Below, piece by piece: positions 63,455 through 64,000 of a stretch of 64,000 nt of DNA. The DNA lies in contig NZ_JABUXV010000013.1 in NCBI RefSeq assembly GCF_014897705.1, forward strand, positions 58,265 through 122,264, read 5' to 3'. The DNA is from Brachybacterium sp. FME24 (lineage in GTDB: Bacteria > Actinomycetota > Actinomycetes > Actinomycetales > Dermabacteraceae). The notes beneath the pieces are model-generated. The model was not told the origin of the DNA. It saw only the letters and a list, made by a program, of their open reading frames with translations, and did no database searches. How positions within the stretch are numbered: the stretch's first letter is position 1; each line of letters starts with the position of its first letter. The position numbers and the translations under genes were made by a program.

Positions 63455-64000
63455 GTGTTGCGGGTCATGACGTTGTAGTCACGGAGCGGGGATGAAGGAA
63501 CGGGTCCCTGACCGGCACGATGGGTGGTGCTGAAGCCATTCACCTGCTGGAAGAGACCCGTTCCATGACCCACCGTAATTCGCCGCTGACCCCTGCCGGA
63601 AGACTCCGCCTGGTCGAGCGTGTCGAAGATGATGGTCGACCCATCGCCCACGTCGCCGCCGAGGCTGGAGTCGCCCGCTCGACTCTGACGAAGTGGATCC
63701 ACCGCTACCGCGATGACGGCACCGACGCTCTCCAGGACCGCTCCAGCGCTCCTACCCGCCGGCCCTCGCGGCTACCGATCGAGGTCCTTGAGCTCATCGA
63801 TTCCTGGAGACGGGACCGCAAGTGGTCCGCCCGCCGCATCGCCCTCGAGCTCACCGCCCGCGGGCATCATTACTGCGTCCGCACCATCGGCCGCTGGCTG
63901 GAACGACTCGGAATCTCTCGCCGCCGTGACCTCGACCCGACCGGAGAGAACAACCGCGAGACCGGGAAGATCATCGCCCGTTTCCCGGGGCACATGCTCC
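63455..64000 (+). mobile_element. IS481-family insertion sequence, left part
   Basis: An IS481-type transposase gene begins at 63565, and the sequence from 63455/63456 (GTGTTGCGGGTCATGACG) has the TGT-type start expected of the terminal inverted repeat. It follows CTAG (63451-63454), the target site preferred and duplicated by IS481. The element continues past the window, so the right end and second CTAG cannot be checked. Confidence 0.75.
63565..64000 (+). CDS. IS481-family transposase, N-terminal part (truncated by window end)
   Basis: The first 145 codons are open to the last base of the window. The product begins MTHRNSPLTPAGRLRLVERV and contains a helix-turn-helix (AHVAAEAGVARSTLTKWIHR) near residues 28-47. 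DRSSAPTRRPSRLP follows, then a second HTH-like region RKWSARRIALELTARGH. This is the double-HTH N-terminus of IS481 transposases; the catalytic DDE domain lies beyond the window. GGAAGAG precedes the ATG. No frameshift is seen. Confidence 0.88.
   Translation, partial: MTHRNSPLTPAGRLRLVERVEDDGRPIAHVAAEAGVARSTLTKWIHRYRDDGTDALQDRSSAPTRRPSRLPIEVLELIDSWRRDRKWSARRIALELTARGHHYCVRTIGRWLERLGISRRRDLDPTGENNRETGKIIARFPGHML

Overview
The window is about 70% G+C, densely packed DNA from an actinobacterium. It carries lsr2, a stand-alone MsiK-type sugar-ABC ATPase, the actinobacterial dacB-tilS-hpt-ftsH-folE-folP-folBK-panC-lysS block, an actinobacterial holin-X type membrane protein, and several promoters that seem to fire directly at start codons. 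The gene set is compatible with the Micrococcales (Brachybacterium-like); genus is an inference, and no rRNA or tRNA gene is present to confirm it.

Layout. (1) 1-11150: a fucose/fucosylated-glycan locus with two GH29 alpha-L-fucosidases, L-fuconate dehydratase, an LplB/LplC-type permease pair bracketed by two paralogous Tat-type lipoprotein binding proteins, and a DUF624 (YesL-like) membrane protein. (2) 11299-16946: mqo, lutABC (lactate oxidation) and an aldose-1-epimerase, ended by a 15-bp hairpin shared with lsr2. (3) 17111-31754, all on the minus strand: the housekeeping block from dacB to lysS (wall, tRNA modification, purine salvage, FtsH, folate, pantothenate, tRNA charging), with a 55-codon membrane protein after lysS, then lsr2. 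(4) 31822-40589: ppa, an EcsC-like protein, def, the orphan sugar-ABC ATPase, a DUF4032 protein, a YczE-type membrane protein, rlmB, cysS and a holin-X protein. (5) 40693-47087: a LacI-like regulator with an unusual N-terminus, a histidine kinase/response regulator/DUF4097 operon, and acs. (6) 47225-50698: a VOC protein with its ribbon-helix-helix partner, a small unknown ORF with a near-identical promoter, and an SDR plus compact AMP-binding protein pair. (7) 50679-55332: sdaA, a DEAD-box helicase, panD and an AEC transporter. (8) 55353-60147: a ROK regulator divergent from a second sugar ABC operon whose binding-protein gene is strikingly low in G+C. (9) 60218-63424: leuS behind a leucine leader peptide and attenuator. 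(10) 63455-64000: the left part of an IS481-family element, cut by the window end.

How it fits together. Both sugar ABC operons (three binding proteins, four permeases) lack an ATPase gene, while one ATPase with its own promoter and terminator lies between them at 34351-35436; it probably energises both, as MsiK does in Streptomyces. Fucosidases release L-fucose, and FucD dehydrates L-fuconate. Acs, SdaA, Mqo and LutABC feed acetate, serine, malate and lactate into central metabolism.

The observations most worth a second look are the compositional chimera at 58735-60147, the leuS leader, the twin TTGA-N16-TAGCAT-N6-ATG promoters at 48282-48599, the inverted repeat on the promoter of the second ABC operon, and the two-receptor fucose transporter. 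I see no CRISPR array, prophage, or defence system.
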